Source: Actinoplanes couchii
GTDB lineage: Bacteria > Actinomycetota > Actinomycetes > Mycobacteriales > Micromonosporaceae
Assembly: GCF_016862075.1 (NCBI RefSeq)
Contig: NZ_BOMG01000019.1
Location: 1 to 64,000, forward strand
Length of the DNA: 64,000 nucleotides
Direction: 5' to 3'
Positions 26,722-33,877 of the stretch are shown piece after piece. The notes under the pieces are model-generated. The model was given only the letters and a program-made list of their open reading frames with translations. It made no database searches and had not been told where the DNA came from. A program made the position numbers and the translations under genes. Numbering within the stretch: the first letter of the stretch is position 1; every line of letters starts with the position of its first letter.

Positions 26722-27522
26722 TCAGGCCAGTCCGGTGACGGCGCGGACCAGGTGATCCGGGCTCTCCAGCGGCAGCAGGTGCCCGGCGCCGGGGATCTTC
26801 TCGAACCGGCCCCGCGGCAGGGTGCGGGACAGTTCCTCGCCGTACGAGCAGGAAATGATCTTGTCGTTCTCCCCGGCCAGGACCACGGCCGGCACGGTGA
26901 CCGTGGCCAGCCCGGGACGCAGGTCCATCCCGCAGGAGATCCGGAAGAACTCGCGGCGCACCGCCGGTTCGACACTCGCGAACAGTTCCCGGTTCAGCTC
27001 GGCGATCGACCGGCCGGCGTCCGGCCCGAGCATCCCGCCGAGCATCCTGCGGCCCAGTGCGGGCCGGCGCAGCGCCCAGGAGAACACCGGGTTGCCCATC
27101 ATCCGCAGCTCACCGGCCGGGGTGTCCTGGCCGTACGCCGCGGTGCCGGCCAGCACCAGGCCACCGAGCCGGCGCTGATCGGCCGCCGCGTACGCCAGCG
27201 CGGTGTAGCCGCCGCCGGAGTGCCCGACGAGGATCGGATCCTCGGCGCCGAACCGGTCCAGCACCTGGCCCAGGTCGGCGCGCAGCCGGTCGAGACTGAC
27301 GCCGTCCCGGCCGGTCGAGGAGCCGCCGTGCCCGCGCAGGTCGAAACTGACCACCCGGTAGCCCAGCACGGCGAGCGGGGTGGCGACCGTGTCCCAGACC
27401 GACCGGGCCCCGCCCCAGCCGTGCACCAGCACCACCGTGCGGCCGGAACCCCCGGTGACGGAGGTGGCCAGCCGGGCGCCGTCGTCGGTCTGCAGCCGCT
27501 CGGCGGTGCCGATGCCGGTCAC
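26722..27522 (-). CDS. Alpha/beta hydrolase
   Basis: A 266-residue hydrolase with oxyanion segment VLVHGWGGARSVWD, nucleophile elbow LVGHSGGGYTALAYA and catalytic His in GAGHLLPLE. It is closest in layout to chloroperoxidase/esterase-type hydrolases, and could act as an esterase, lactonase or off-loading hydrolase. The Baeyer-Villiger enzyme in the same operon makes an ester or lactone, which a hydrolase could then open. This coupling is inference. The gene overlaps the SRPBCC gene by 4 bp. Confidence 0.82.
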   Translation of the reverse strand: MTGIGTAERLQTDDGARLATSVTGGSGRTVVLVHGWGGARSVWDTVATPLAVLGYRVVSFDLRGHGGSSTGRDGVSLDRLRADLGQVLDRFGAEDPILVGHSGGGYTALAYAAADQRRLGGLVLAGTAAYGQDTPAGELRMMGNPVFSWALRRPALGRRMLGGMLGPDAGRSIAELNRELFASVEPAVRREFFRISCGMDLRPGLATVTVPAVVLAGENDKIISCSYGEELSRTLPRGRFEKIPGAGHLLPLESPDHLVRAVTGLA

Positions 27523-28010
27523 CGGCCGCTCCGGACCACGCTCGGGGTGCTGCCGAGCAGCGACGCCAGCTTCGCGAACGCGGCGGAGGTCGCCTTGGCG
27601 TGCTCGGCGCCGATGTCGGCCAGCTTGGCCAGCTGCTTGACGAAGCCGTTCGGGCGGGCCGCGAACCGCATCGACAGCAGGGTGCCGCCGTCCGGAAGCG
27701 GCTCGACCAGGAATTCGCTGGTGCCGAGGAATGCCCCGGAGACGTACTCGCCGGCCAGCCGGCGGCCCGGTTCGACGGCCACGGTCCGCGAGGTGAACCG
27801 CAGCTTCGGGCCGCCCTTGTCGACACCCTTGGTGTGTACGGTCACCACGGTCTCGCCGCCGGCCTGCTCGGGCGGTGTCGTGCCGGGCTGGAAGGTGTTG
27901 GCCGGCACCCAGAAGGCACGGGCGCCGTTGAGCTCCGCGATCAGCGCCGCCCAGACCTGGTCCGGATCGGCGTCGAGCACCGCTTCGTTGATGATGTCGT
28001 AGCTGGTCAT
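27519..28010 (-). CDS. SRPBCC family protein (polyketide cyclase/dehydrase-like)
   Basis: A 163-residue START/Bet v1-type protein: N-terminal strand IINEAVLDADPDQVWAALIAEL, central FRxGT-like strands and a long C-terminal helix. Members bind hydrophobic ligands and include aromatase/cyclases of aromatic polyketide pathways. The ATG at 28010 has GGAG at suitable spacing. It overlaps the hydrolase gene by 4 bp and lies 16 bp after the monooxygenase gene. A cyclase or ligand-carrier role in the cluster is plausible, but no catalytic residue can be singled out. Confidence 0.7.
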   Translation of the reverse strand: MTSYDIINEAVLDADPDQVWAALIAELNGARAFWVPANTFQPGTTPPEQAGGETVVTVHTKGVDKGGPKLRFTSRTVAVEPGRRLAGEYVSGAFLGTSEFLVEPLPDGGTLLSMRFAARPNGFVKQLAKLADIGAEHAKATSAAFAKLASLLGSTPSVVRSGR

Positions 28011-28026
28011 CTCACACTCCTGCGGT

Positions 28027-29529
28027 TCAGCGGGTGGGTTCGAGCAGTCGCTCGGTGCCCGCGGAGGTGGCGATCTGATAGGAGGCCAGGTCGAACCGGC
28101 GGGTGTTGCGCCGGAAACGCCAGGTGTAGGTGGGGAAGATCGACGAGTTCCGGCCGGTGGCGTCGACGTACCAGTTCCTGCATCCGCCGGAGTTCCACAC
28201 CGTGCCGTCCAGGGCGCCGTCCAGCCAGGTGTTGTACTCCTGCTGGGCCTCGGGGCGGACCTCGACACTCGCCAGGTCACGGTCCTTCATCTGGGCGAGG
28301 GCGTCGATCACGTACGCCAGCTGGGCCTCGATCATCACGGTCTGCGACGAGTGGCCGAGCGTGGTGTTCGGGCCGAGCAGCATGAACAGGTTCGGGAACC
28401 CGGCCACCGTGGTGCCCCGGTAACCGGTCATCCCGTCGCTCCACGCCGTGCTGAGCGAGACGCCGTCCCGGCCGTGGATCAGTTTCGCGACCGGCCGGTC
28501 GGTGGCCCGGAAGCCGGTGCCCATGATGATCGCGTCGACCTGGCGTTCCTGCCCGTCGGTGGTGACGATCGAGTCCGGGCCGATCTTCGCGATGCCGTCC
28601 GTGACGACCTCGACGTTCGGCTCCTGGATGGCCTGGTACCAGTTGTTGGAGAACAGCAGCCGCTTGCAGCCGACCGAGTAGTCCGGGGTCAGCTTCGCCC
28701 GCAGGACCGGATCGGTGACCTGCTTCTGCAGGTTCTTCTCGGCCATGCCCTTGATGGTCTTGTCGGCGCGGGCCGGGTCGGACATCAGGAACGCGACGAT
28801 CTCGCGGCCCCACATGTTGAAGTTGCGCCGGAAGTTCTGGTACGTGGGCATGTTCCGGCGGCGCTTGCGCTGGGCCGGGGTGATCACCAGGTCCGGTTTC
28901 GGGGCCACCCACGGCGCGGTCCGCTGGTAGAGGTCGACGTGGCCGGCCACCTTCTGGACCTCCGGCACGAACTGGATCGCCGAGGCGCCGGTGCCGACCA
29001 CCGCGACCCGCTTGCCCTCGAGCGGGAAGTCGTGGTTCCAGTTCGACGAGTGGAAGACCTCGCCGGTGAACGAGTCCAGGCCGGGCAGGTCCGGGATCTT
29101 CGGGTCGCTCAGGTAACCGGTGCCGGTGACCAGCACCCGCGCGGTGTAGTCGCCCTGGCTGGTGGCGATGTGCCAGCGCCGGGTCAGCCGGTCCCAGCGG
29201 GCGCCGGTCAGCGCGTGCCCGAACCGCAGGTGCGGGTGCAGCTCGAACCTGTCGACGCAGTCGCGCAGGTAGTCCAGCACCTCCTCCTGCTTGGCGAAGG
29301 TGGACTTCCAGTCCGGGTTCTGGGCGAAGGAGTACGAGTAGAGCAGCGCCATCACGTCACAGGCGCAGCCCGGGTAGGTGTTGTCCCGCCAGGTCCCGCC
29401 GATCGCGGCGGCCCGCTCGAAGACGAGGAAGTCCTCCTCGCCCTCCTGCTTGAGCCGGATCGCCATGCCGAGCCCGGAGAACCCGGTGCCGATGATCGCG
29501 ACTCGCAGATGCCTGATCGTCTCGCTCAT
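28027..29529 (-). CDS. Flavin-dependent Baeyer-Villiger-type monooxygenase
   Basis: A 500-residue FAD/NADPH monooxygenase. It has two Rossmann motifs (GTGFSGLGMAIRLK near the N-terminus and VVGTGASAIQFVPE near residue 185) and, between them, FTGEVFHSSNWNHD, which fits the Baeyer-Villiger fingerprint FxGxxxHxxxW. The ATG motif IIMGTGFRATDRPVAK is also present. Such enzymes insert oxygen next to a ketone to give an ester or lactone, or oxidise heteroatoms. It is the second gene of the methyltransferase operon, and with the oxoamine synthase in the cluster a ketone substrate is reasonable. Confidence 0.9.
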   Translation of the reverse strand: MSETIRHLRVAIIGTGFSGLGMAIRLKQEGEEDFLVFERAAAIGGTWRDNTYPGCACDVMALLYSYSFAQNPDWKSTFAKQEEVLDYLRDCVDRFELHPHLRFGHALTGARWDRLTRRWHIATSQGDYTARVLVTGTGYLSDPKIPDLPGLDSFTGEVFHSSNWNHDFPLEGKRVAVVGTGASAIQFVPEVQKVAGHVDLYQRTAPWVAPKPDLVITPAQRKRRRNMPTYQNFRRNFNMWGREIVAFLMSDPARADKTIKGMAEKNLQKQVTDPVLRAKLTPDYSVGCKRLLFSNNWYQAIQEPNVEVVTDGIAKIGPDSIVTTDGQERQVDAIIMGTGFRATDRPVAKLIHGRDGVSLSTAWSDGMTGYRGTTVAGFPNLFMLLGPNTTLGHSSQTVMIEAQLAYVIDALAQMKDRDLASVEVRPEAQQEYNTWLDGALDGTVWNSGGCRNWYVDATGRNSSIFPTYTWRFRRNTRRFDLASYQIATSAGTERLLEPTR

Positions 29530-29538
29530 GACGGCTCC

Positions 29539-30423
29539 TCAGCCCCGGCGCCGCAGCACGATGCGGAAGTTGTTGAAGTACTTGTCCTCGAGGGTGTAGG
29601 CGAAGATGTCCAGGTAGCGCTCGAAGCGGCGGACCACGTCCTCGCCGTCCAGGGCGACCGCCTCGTCCCGCCGTTCGGCCAGCTGCTCCAGCCACACCCG
29701 GCAGGCGATGCTGAACGACTCCCGCTCGTTGCGGATCTCCACCACGTCGAACAGCCCCTCCATCGCGGAGGTCAGCTCGCTCAGGTGCGGGATGTGGCAG
29801 CCGGCGAACTCCTCCCGCTGCAGGAACTTCAGGTCGGCCAGCAGGGCCCGGTTCAGCGGCAGGGCCTCGGCGGTCATCGCGTGCAGCACAAAACCGGCGT
29901 CCGGACGCAGCAGCGAGTGCACCTTGGTGAAGAAATCCTGGTAGCGCCGGGTCCGCTCACGGGGCGACAGACTCGAGTGGACGAAGTGTTCGATCGCGTT
30001 GATGCAGAAGGCCGCGTCGTACGGCGTCTCGGTGGTGTGGTCCTCCCAGCTCTCCACCTTGATGTCGATCTTGTCGTTGCCGATCGCCCGGACGAACTCC
30101 TGCTGGGTGCGGCTCAGGGTCACGCCGACACCACGCCCGACACCGTGCACGGTGGTGGCCCGGTCCAGCATGGTGCCCCAGCCGGAGCCGATGTCCAGCA
30201 CACTGTCCGCCCCGGCGGCGCCGGCCAGCTCGACGAAGGCGTCCAGCTTGCGCATCTGCGCCTCGTCGTGCACGGCGCGCTGGTCCTCGCCGTCGTTCCA
30301 GTAGCCGCCGGAATACATCATCGCCGGGCCGAGGATGATCCGGTACAGCTCGTTGCTGATCTCGTAGTGGTGGCGGATCGCGTCCACCTCGGGGTTCAGC
30401 GCCGGTGTCTCGACTGCCGTCAT
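29539..30423 (-). CDS. SAM-dependent C-methyltransferase (cyclopropane-fatty-acid synthase-like fold)
   Basis: A 294-residue class I methyltransferase. Motif I is VLDIGSGWGTMLDRA, followed by GVGVTLSRTQQEFVRA. The N-terminal HHYEISNELYRIILGPAMMYSGGYW is the hallmark of the CFA/mycolate-cyclopropane synthase group, which also includes C-methyltransferases of isoprenoid and polyketide substrates. The C-terminal FAYTLEDKYFNNFRIVLRR is typical of the group. It leads the minus-strand operon that ends in a SAM synthetase and is preceded by a SARP-type box. The substrate is not predictable. Confidence 0.83.
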   Translation of the reverse strand: MTAVETPALNPEVDAIRHHYEISNELYRIILGPAMMYSGGYWNDGEDQRAVHDEAQMRKLDAFVELAGAAGADSVLDIGSGWGTMLDRATTVHGVGRGVGVTLSRTQQEFVRAIGNDKIDIKVESWEDHTTETPYDAAFCINAIEHFVHSSLSPRERTRRYQDFFTKVHSLLRPDAGFVLHAMTAEALPLNRALLADLKFLQREEFAGCHIPHLSELTSAMEGLFDVVEIRNERESFSIACRVWLEQLAERRDEAVALDGEDVVRRFERYLDIFAYTLEDKYFNNFRIVLRRRG

Positions 30424-30472
30424 GGCGGGTCCTCTCTGGTCGTCTGCACGGGCCGTCTGAGGTAAACCGCCC

Positions 30473-30490
30473 GGCGCAAGCCCGGCGCAA
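30473..30490 (-). promoter_or_regulatory. SARP box A (direct heptamer repeats) facing the methyltransferase operon
   Basis: On the minus strand, TTGCGCC, a 4-bp spacer and TTGCGCC. Eight bases further downstream lies TACCTC, usable as a -10 hexamer. An 11-bp period with 8 bp to the -10 is the classical arrangement for SARP activators. The heptamer is shared with boxes B and C of the same cluster. Confidence 0.75.
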
Positions 30491-30500
30491 CACGGTGTTC

Positions 30501-30518
30501 TTGCGCCTCTGTTGCGCC
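30501..30518 (+). promoter_or_regulatory. SARP box B (direct heptamer repeats) facing the ACP/KAS III/SDR operon
   Basis: TTGCGCC (30501-30507), spacer TCTG, TTGCGCC (30512-30518), then eight bases and TAGCTG at 30527 as a possible -10. It is divergent from box A and 67 bp upstream of the ACP start. Confidence 0.75.
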
Positions 30519-30585
30519 TGGCCCGTTAGCTGCTGACCGGGCAAGCACACCGCGTTGTCCCGACGAACGAGGAGGAACGATTCCG

Positions 30586-30840
30586 ATGGAGATCCCCACC
30601 GTTGAGGACCTGGCCACCCAGCTCCAGGCCGTCTCCGGCGCCAAGGTCGTCGACGCGGACGCGGCGCTGCAGCGAATCGCCGACGTCGACTCGCTGGACC
30701 TGATGGAGTGGCTGTACGGCTTCCAGGAGCAGTACCCGCACATCCCGGCGGACGAGTCGCTGTTCAAGGACATGGACGAGACCACCACCCTGCGGACCGT
30801 GCACGGCCGGATCCTGGCGCTCGTCCCGCAGCAGGTCTAG
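30586..30840 (+). CDS. Acyl carrier protein
   Basis: An 84-residue ACP with the phosphopantetheine serine in IADVDSLDLMEWLYGFQ (Ser36). It carries acyl intermediates for the adjacent KAS III, the SDR and, in trans, the KAS II and MaoC enzymes. A GGAGG lies 12 bases before the ATG. It begins the divergent plus-strand operon behind SARP box B and is 2 bp from the KAS III gene. The cluster phosphopantetheinyl transferase at 49-50 kb probably activates it. Confidence 0.88.
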   Translation: MEIPTVEDLATQLQAVSGAKVVDADAALQRIADVDSLDLMEWLYGFQEQYPHIPADESLFKDMDETTTLRTVHGRILALVPQQV

Positions 30841-30842
30841 GC

Positions 30843-31829
30843 GTGAGCGGCTTCGCACTCACCGGCTGGGGCATGGCCGTACCGGATCAGGTACGCACCA
30901 GCGTGGAACTGGCCGATCATTTCGGTGTCGACGAGGACTGGATCGTCAGCCGCTGCGGTATCCGGGAGCGGCGGATCGTCGCTCCCGGCGAGACCACCGC
31001 GAGTCTCGCCGTGCTGGCCGGCCGGCGGGCGCTGGAGAAGGCCGGCCTGACCGGCGCCGACATCGCCCACCTGATCGTGGCGACCGCGACGCCCGAGCAG
31101 CCGTCCCCGGCCACCTCGGCGTTCGTCCACCACGAACTGGACATCGCGGGCAGCGCCCACGACGTGAACGCCGAGTGCTCGGGTTTCGTCTACGGCCTGA
31201 TGACCGCGGCGGCCTGGATGGCGCTCGACCCGCGCCCGGTCCTGGTGATCGGCTCGGACACCCACTCGCTCACCGTCGACCCCGACGACCGGGATCTCAG
31301 CATCCTGGTCGGGGACGGCGCCGGCGCGGTGGTGCTGACCCCGACCCCGGCCACCTGGCTGCGGTCCTGGAACCTGGGCGCCGACGGGGCCTGCACCGGC
31401 AGTCTCAAGGTGCCGGCCGGCGGCAGCCGGATGCCGACCACCGAGCAGACGGTCCGGGACGGGCTGCACTTCGCCCGGATCAAGGGCAACGAGATCTACC
31501 TGAACGCGGTCCGGTTCTCGGTGCGCTCGATCCGGGAGACCCTCGCCTCGGGCAAACGGGAGGCCGGCGAGATCGACCACTTCGTGCCGCACCAGGCGAA
31601 CATCCGGATCATCAACTCGATCATGTCGCACACCGGGCTGCCGCCCGAGCGCCTGATCACCAACCTGGAGCGGTTCGGCAACACCGCGTCGGCGTCGGTG
31701 CCGATCGCCCTGACCGAGGCCCTGGACGCCGGCCGGATCAGCGACGGCGACCGGGTGCTGCTGGCCGGCTTCGGCGCCGGCATGACCTGGGGCTCGATGC
31801 TCCTCGACTGGGGTGGGGTCACGAGATGA
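30843..31829 (+). CDS. 3-oxoacyl-ACP synthase III (FabH-like)
   Basis: A 328-residue thiolase-fold condensing enzyme. The catalytic triad is visible: Cys112 in NAECSGFVYG, His in FVPHQANIRI and Asn in NLERFGNTASAS. KAS III enzymes usually start chains by condensing an acyl-CoA with malonyl-ACP, and cluster versions can take unusual starters. The GTG at 30843 lies two bases after the ACP stop, and the 3' end overlaps the SDR ATG (ATGA). The role here is probably priming of the acyl chain or of an aminoacyl/pyrrolyl starter. Confidence 0.9.
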   Translation: MSGFALTGWGMAVPDQVRTSVELADHFGVDEDWIVSRCGIRERRIVAPGETTASLAVLAGRRALEKAGLTGADIAHLIVATATPEQPSPATSAFVHHELDIAGSAHDVNAECSGFVYGLMTAAAWMALDPRPVLVIGSDTHSLTVDPDDRDLSILVGDGAGAVVLTPTPATWLRSWNLGADGACTGSLKVPAGGSRMPTTEQTVRDGLHFARIKGNEIYLNAVRFSVRSIRETLASGKREAGEIDHFVPHQANIRIINSIMSHTGLPPERLITNLERFGNTASASVPIALTEALDAGRISDGDRVLLAGFGAGMTWGSMLLDWGGVTR

Positions 31830-32566
31830 GCGACAACCGGCCGGAATCCCCGGTCGCCCTGGTCACCGGCGCGTCCGGTGGCCTGGGCCAGGCCCTGGCC
31901 ATGGAGCTGGACGCGCTCGGCTGCCGGGTGGCGATCCACTACAACCGGTCCGAACAGGACGCCCTGGCCCTGCGCGGCAAACTGCAGAACGACGCCACGG
32001 TGGTCACCGGCGACGTCGGCTCCTGGGACGCGGTGCAGGCCATGCACCAGCAGATCAGCGACCGGCTCGGCCCGGTCGACGTGCTGGTGAACAACGCCGC
32101 GGTCCGGATCGACCAGTTGATGGCGATGCAGGTGGTCGAGGACTGGACCCGGGTGATCCAGACCAACCTGATCGGCACCTTCCACACCAGCCGGGTGAGC
32201 GTGCCCGGCATGCTGCGCCGCCGCTGGGGACGCATCGTCAACATCGTGTCCCCGTCCGGGCTGATCGCCTCGCCCGGCCAGACCGCCTACTCGGCGTCGA
32301 AGGCCGGCGTCATCGGGTTCACCAGGACACTCGCCGCCGAATGCGGCCGCCGCGGTGTCACGGTCAACGCGCTGTCACCCGGGTTCATGCTGACCAACAT
32401 GACCAGCAACCTGTCCGAGCAGGTGGTCGACGGCATGCGGACCAAATCGCCGGTACCCGGTTTCGTCTCGCCCGAGGAGGTGGCCCGTAGCCTCGGGTTC
32501 ATCCTGGGCAGCGATTATCTCACCGGCCAGGTGATCAGCATCGACGGTGGCATCTCCACCACCTAG
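31826..32566 (+). CDS. 3-oxoacyl-ACP reductase-like SDR (FabG type)
   Basis: A 246-residue short-chain dehydrogenase. The cofactor motif TGASGGLGQ, the NNAAVR motif, the catalytic Ser and Tyr-Lys (SPSGLIASPGQTAYSASK) and the C-terminal GQVISIDGG are intact. It probably reduces the beta-keto group on the ACP made by the adjacent KAS III or by KAS II. It overlaps the KAS III stop by 4 bp. No enoyl reductase is found in the cluster, so reduction may stop at the enoyl stage after the MaoC step. Confidence 0.9.
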   Translation: MSDNRPESPVALVTGASGGLGQALAMELDALGCRVAIHYNRSEQDALALRGKLQNDATVVTGDVGSWDAVQAMHQQISDRLGPVDVLVNNAAVRIDQLMAMQVVEDWTRVIQTNLIGTFHTSRVSVPGMLRRRWGRIVNIVSPSGLIASPGQTAYSASKAGVIGFTRTLAAECGRRGVTVNALSPGFMLTNMTSNLSEQVVDGMRTKSPVPGFVSPEEVARSLGFILGSDYLTGQVISIDGGISTT

Positions 32567-32620
32567 GAGCCCGCCGCGGCCCGTTCGACCCCCGCGGCGG
32601 GCCGCGGCGACCATCGATCG

Positions 32621-33817
32621 ATGCTAATTTTCCTGACAGCTGCTGCGGCACTGACGGAGGCTTGCTTGACCGGCGTCTGCGTTTCCTCGACCACCTTCCT
32701 GTCCGAACTCGGCCCGTCCGGCGACACCCTGGAATGCGAGCGGGTCCAGGAGATCGTCTCCGGCCACGGTGGCGCGGTCCAGGCGGCCACCGGTTGCGGC
32801 CCGGCGCCCGGCCGCCGGGGTGCGCGGATCGAGGCCGAGTTCGCCAGCGCGTACGACGCGGCCCGCGCCGCCGTCGAGGTCGTCACCGCGGTGCCCGGGC
32901 GGCACAGCCGGGAGGCGCCGCGGATCGTGCTGTCCGGGCCGGAACCCGGCCGGCGCGCGCCCGCCGACCACTGGCTGCCGTCCCGGGCGCTGGAGATCGC
33001 CGATCCGGGCCAGATCCTGGTCACCGCGCCGACCGCCGTGGTCGTCGGCCCCGGCCTGCCCGGCTCCACGGTCCTGGTCCACCGCGGCCACCTGCCGGCC
33101 GGCGACGGCCGGGAGACCCAGCGGCTGTACGAACTGCGCCTCGCCGCCGACGACAGGCAGGCCAACCTGGACTGGGCCCGCCGGGCCGTGGACGGATCCG
33201 CCATCGTGCTGGACCTGTCCGGGCTCACCGCCACCTGGCGGCAGGCCGCCGCCGGTGACGCCCGGCTGATCCTGCTCTCCGGCCCGCGCGAGTCGCACCG
33301 CGGCGCGGTCGCCGCCGAGGTGGCGTTACGGCTGCACAGCGCCGGTGCGCAGGTGCTCTACGGAAGCTGGCAGGACGGCACGCCGCCGCTCGGTGGCGCG
33401 TTCCTGGAGGCCCTCGGCGTCTACGCCGGCGGGGTGAGCGCCGAGCGGCTGCGCGCCGAACTACGCGGCTGTGTCGCGGCGGTGGGCGGCCTGCTGCCCG
33501 AGGTGGCCGCCCGGCTGGGCGGGCGCCGCGACCACCCGGAGGCCCCGCACGTGGTGCGGGCCGGCGACGTCGTCGAGCACTGGCTCCGCGCGATCGCCTG
33601 CCGCCGGCCGACCCTGCTGGTGCTCGACGACGCCCATCTGGCCGACCCGGCCGGGCTGCGGCAGCTGTGCGACGTCTGGTACGCCTGCCGCCGCAGCCCG
33701 CTGATGATCCTGGTGTCCGCGATGGAGGACGGGCGCAAGCCCGGTTCGGCCGCCGGCCGGGTCATCGAGCTGGCCGCCGCCACCGACCCGAAGTCCTTCA
33801 CCCACCTCCGCCTCTGA
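32621..33817 (+). CDS. Degenerate cyclase-homology/AAA regulator-like protein with a TTA codon
   Basis: A 398-residue protein. Residues 1-190 resemble a worn class III nucleotide-cyclase homology domain: VQEIVSGHGGAVQAATG, then LPSRALEIADPGQILVTAPT, the latter like the conserved (A)RLxxxAxPGQILVS segment. Residues 200-398 resemble a STAND/AAA ATPase with Walker B (LLVLDDAHLADPAGLRQL), but the Walker A site reads LLSGPRESHRG and lacks the GK(S/T). The C-terminal sensor and any HTH are missing. Leu236 is encoded by TTA (33326-33328), a codon that in actinomycetes often marks bldA-dependent regulators. It may be a cofactor for the convergent SARP or a decaying regulator. Confidence 0.6.
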   Translation: MLIFLTAAAALTEACLTGVCVSSTTFLSELGPSGDTLECERVQEIVSGHGGAVQAATGCGPAPGRRGARIEAEFASAYDAARAAVEVVTAVPGRHSREAPRIVLSGPEPGRRAPADHWLPSRALEIADPGQILVTAPTAVVVGPGLPGSTVLVHRGHLPAGDGRETQRLYELRLAADDRQANLDWARRAVDGSAIVLDLSGLTATWRQAAAGDARLILLSGPRESHRGAVAAEVALRLHSAGAQVLYGSWQDGTPPLGGAFLEALGVYAGGVSAERLRAELRGCVAAVGGLLPEVAARLGGRRDHPEAPHVVRAGDVVEHWLRAIACRRPTLLVLDDAHLADPAGLRQLCDVWYACRRSPLMILVSAMEDGRKPGSAAGRVIELAAATDPKSFTHLRL

Positions 33818-33842
33818 CCGTCCCACCCGTGCGGCCCGGCAC

Positions 33843-33867
33843 GCCGCGGTCCGGTCCGGACCGCGGC
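33843..33867. terminator. Bidirectional hairpin between convergent regulator genes
   Basis: GCCGCGGTCC, loop GGTCC, GGACCGCGGC: a perfect 10-bp stem located between the stops at 33817 (plus) and 33878 (minus). There is no U tract, as is usual for high-GC actinomycetes. Confidence 0.7.
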
Positions 33868-33877
33868 TCACCACGAG

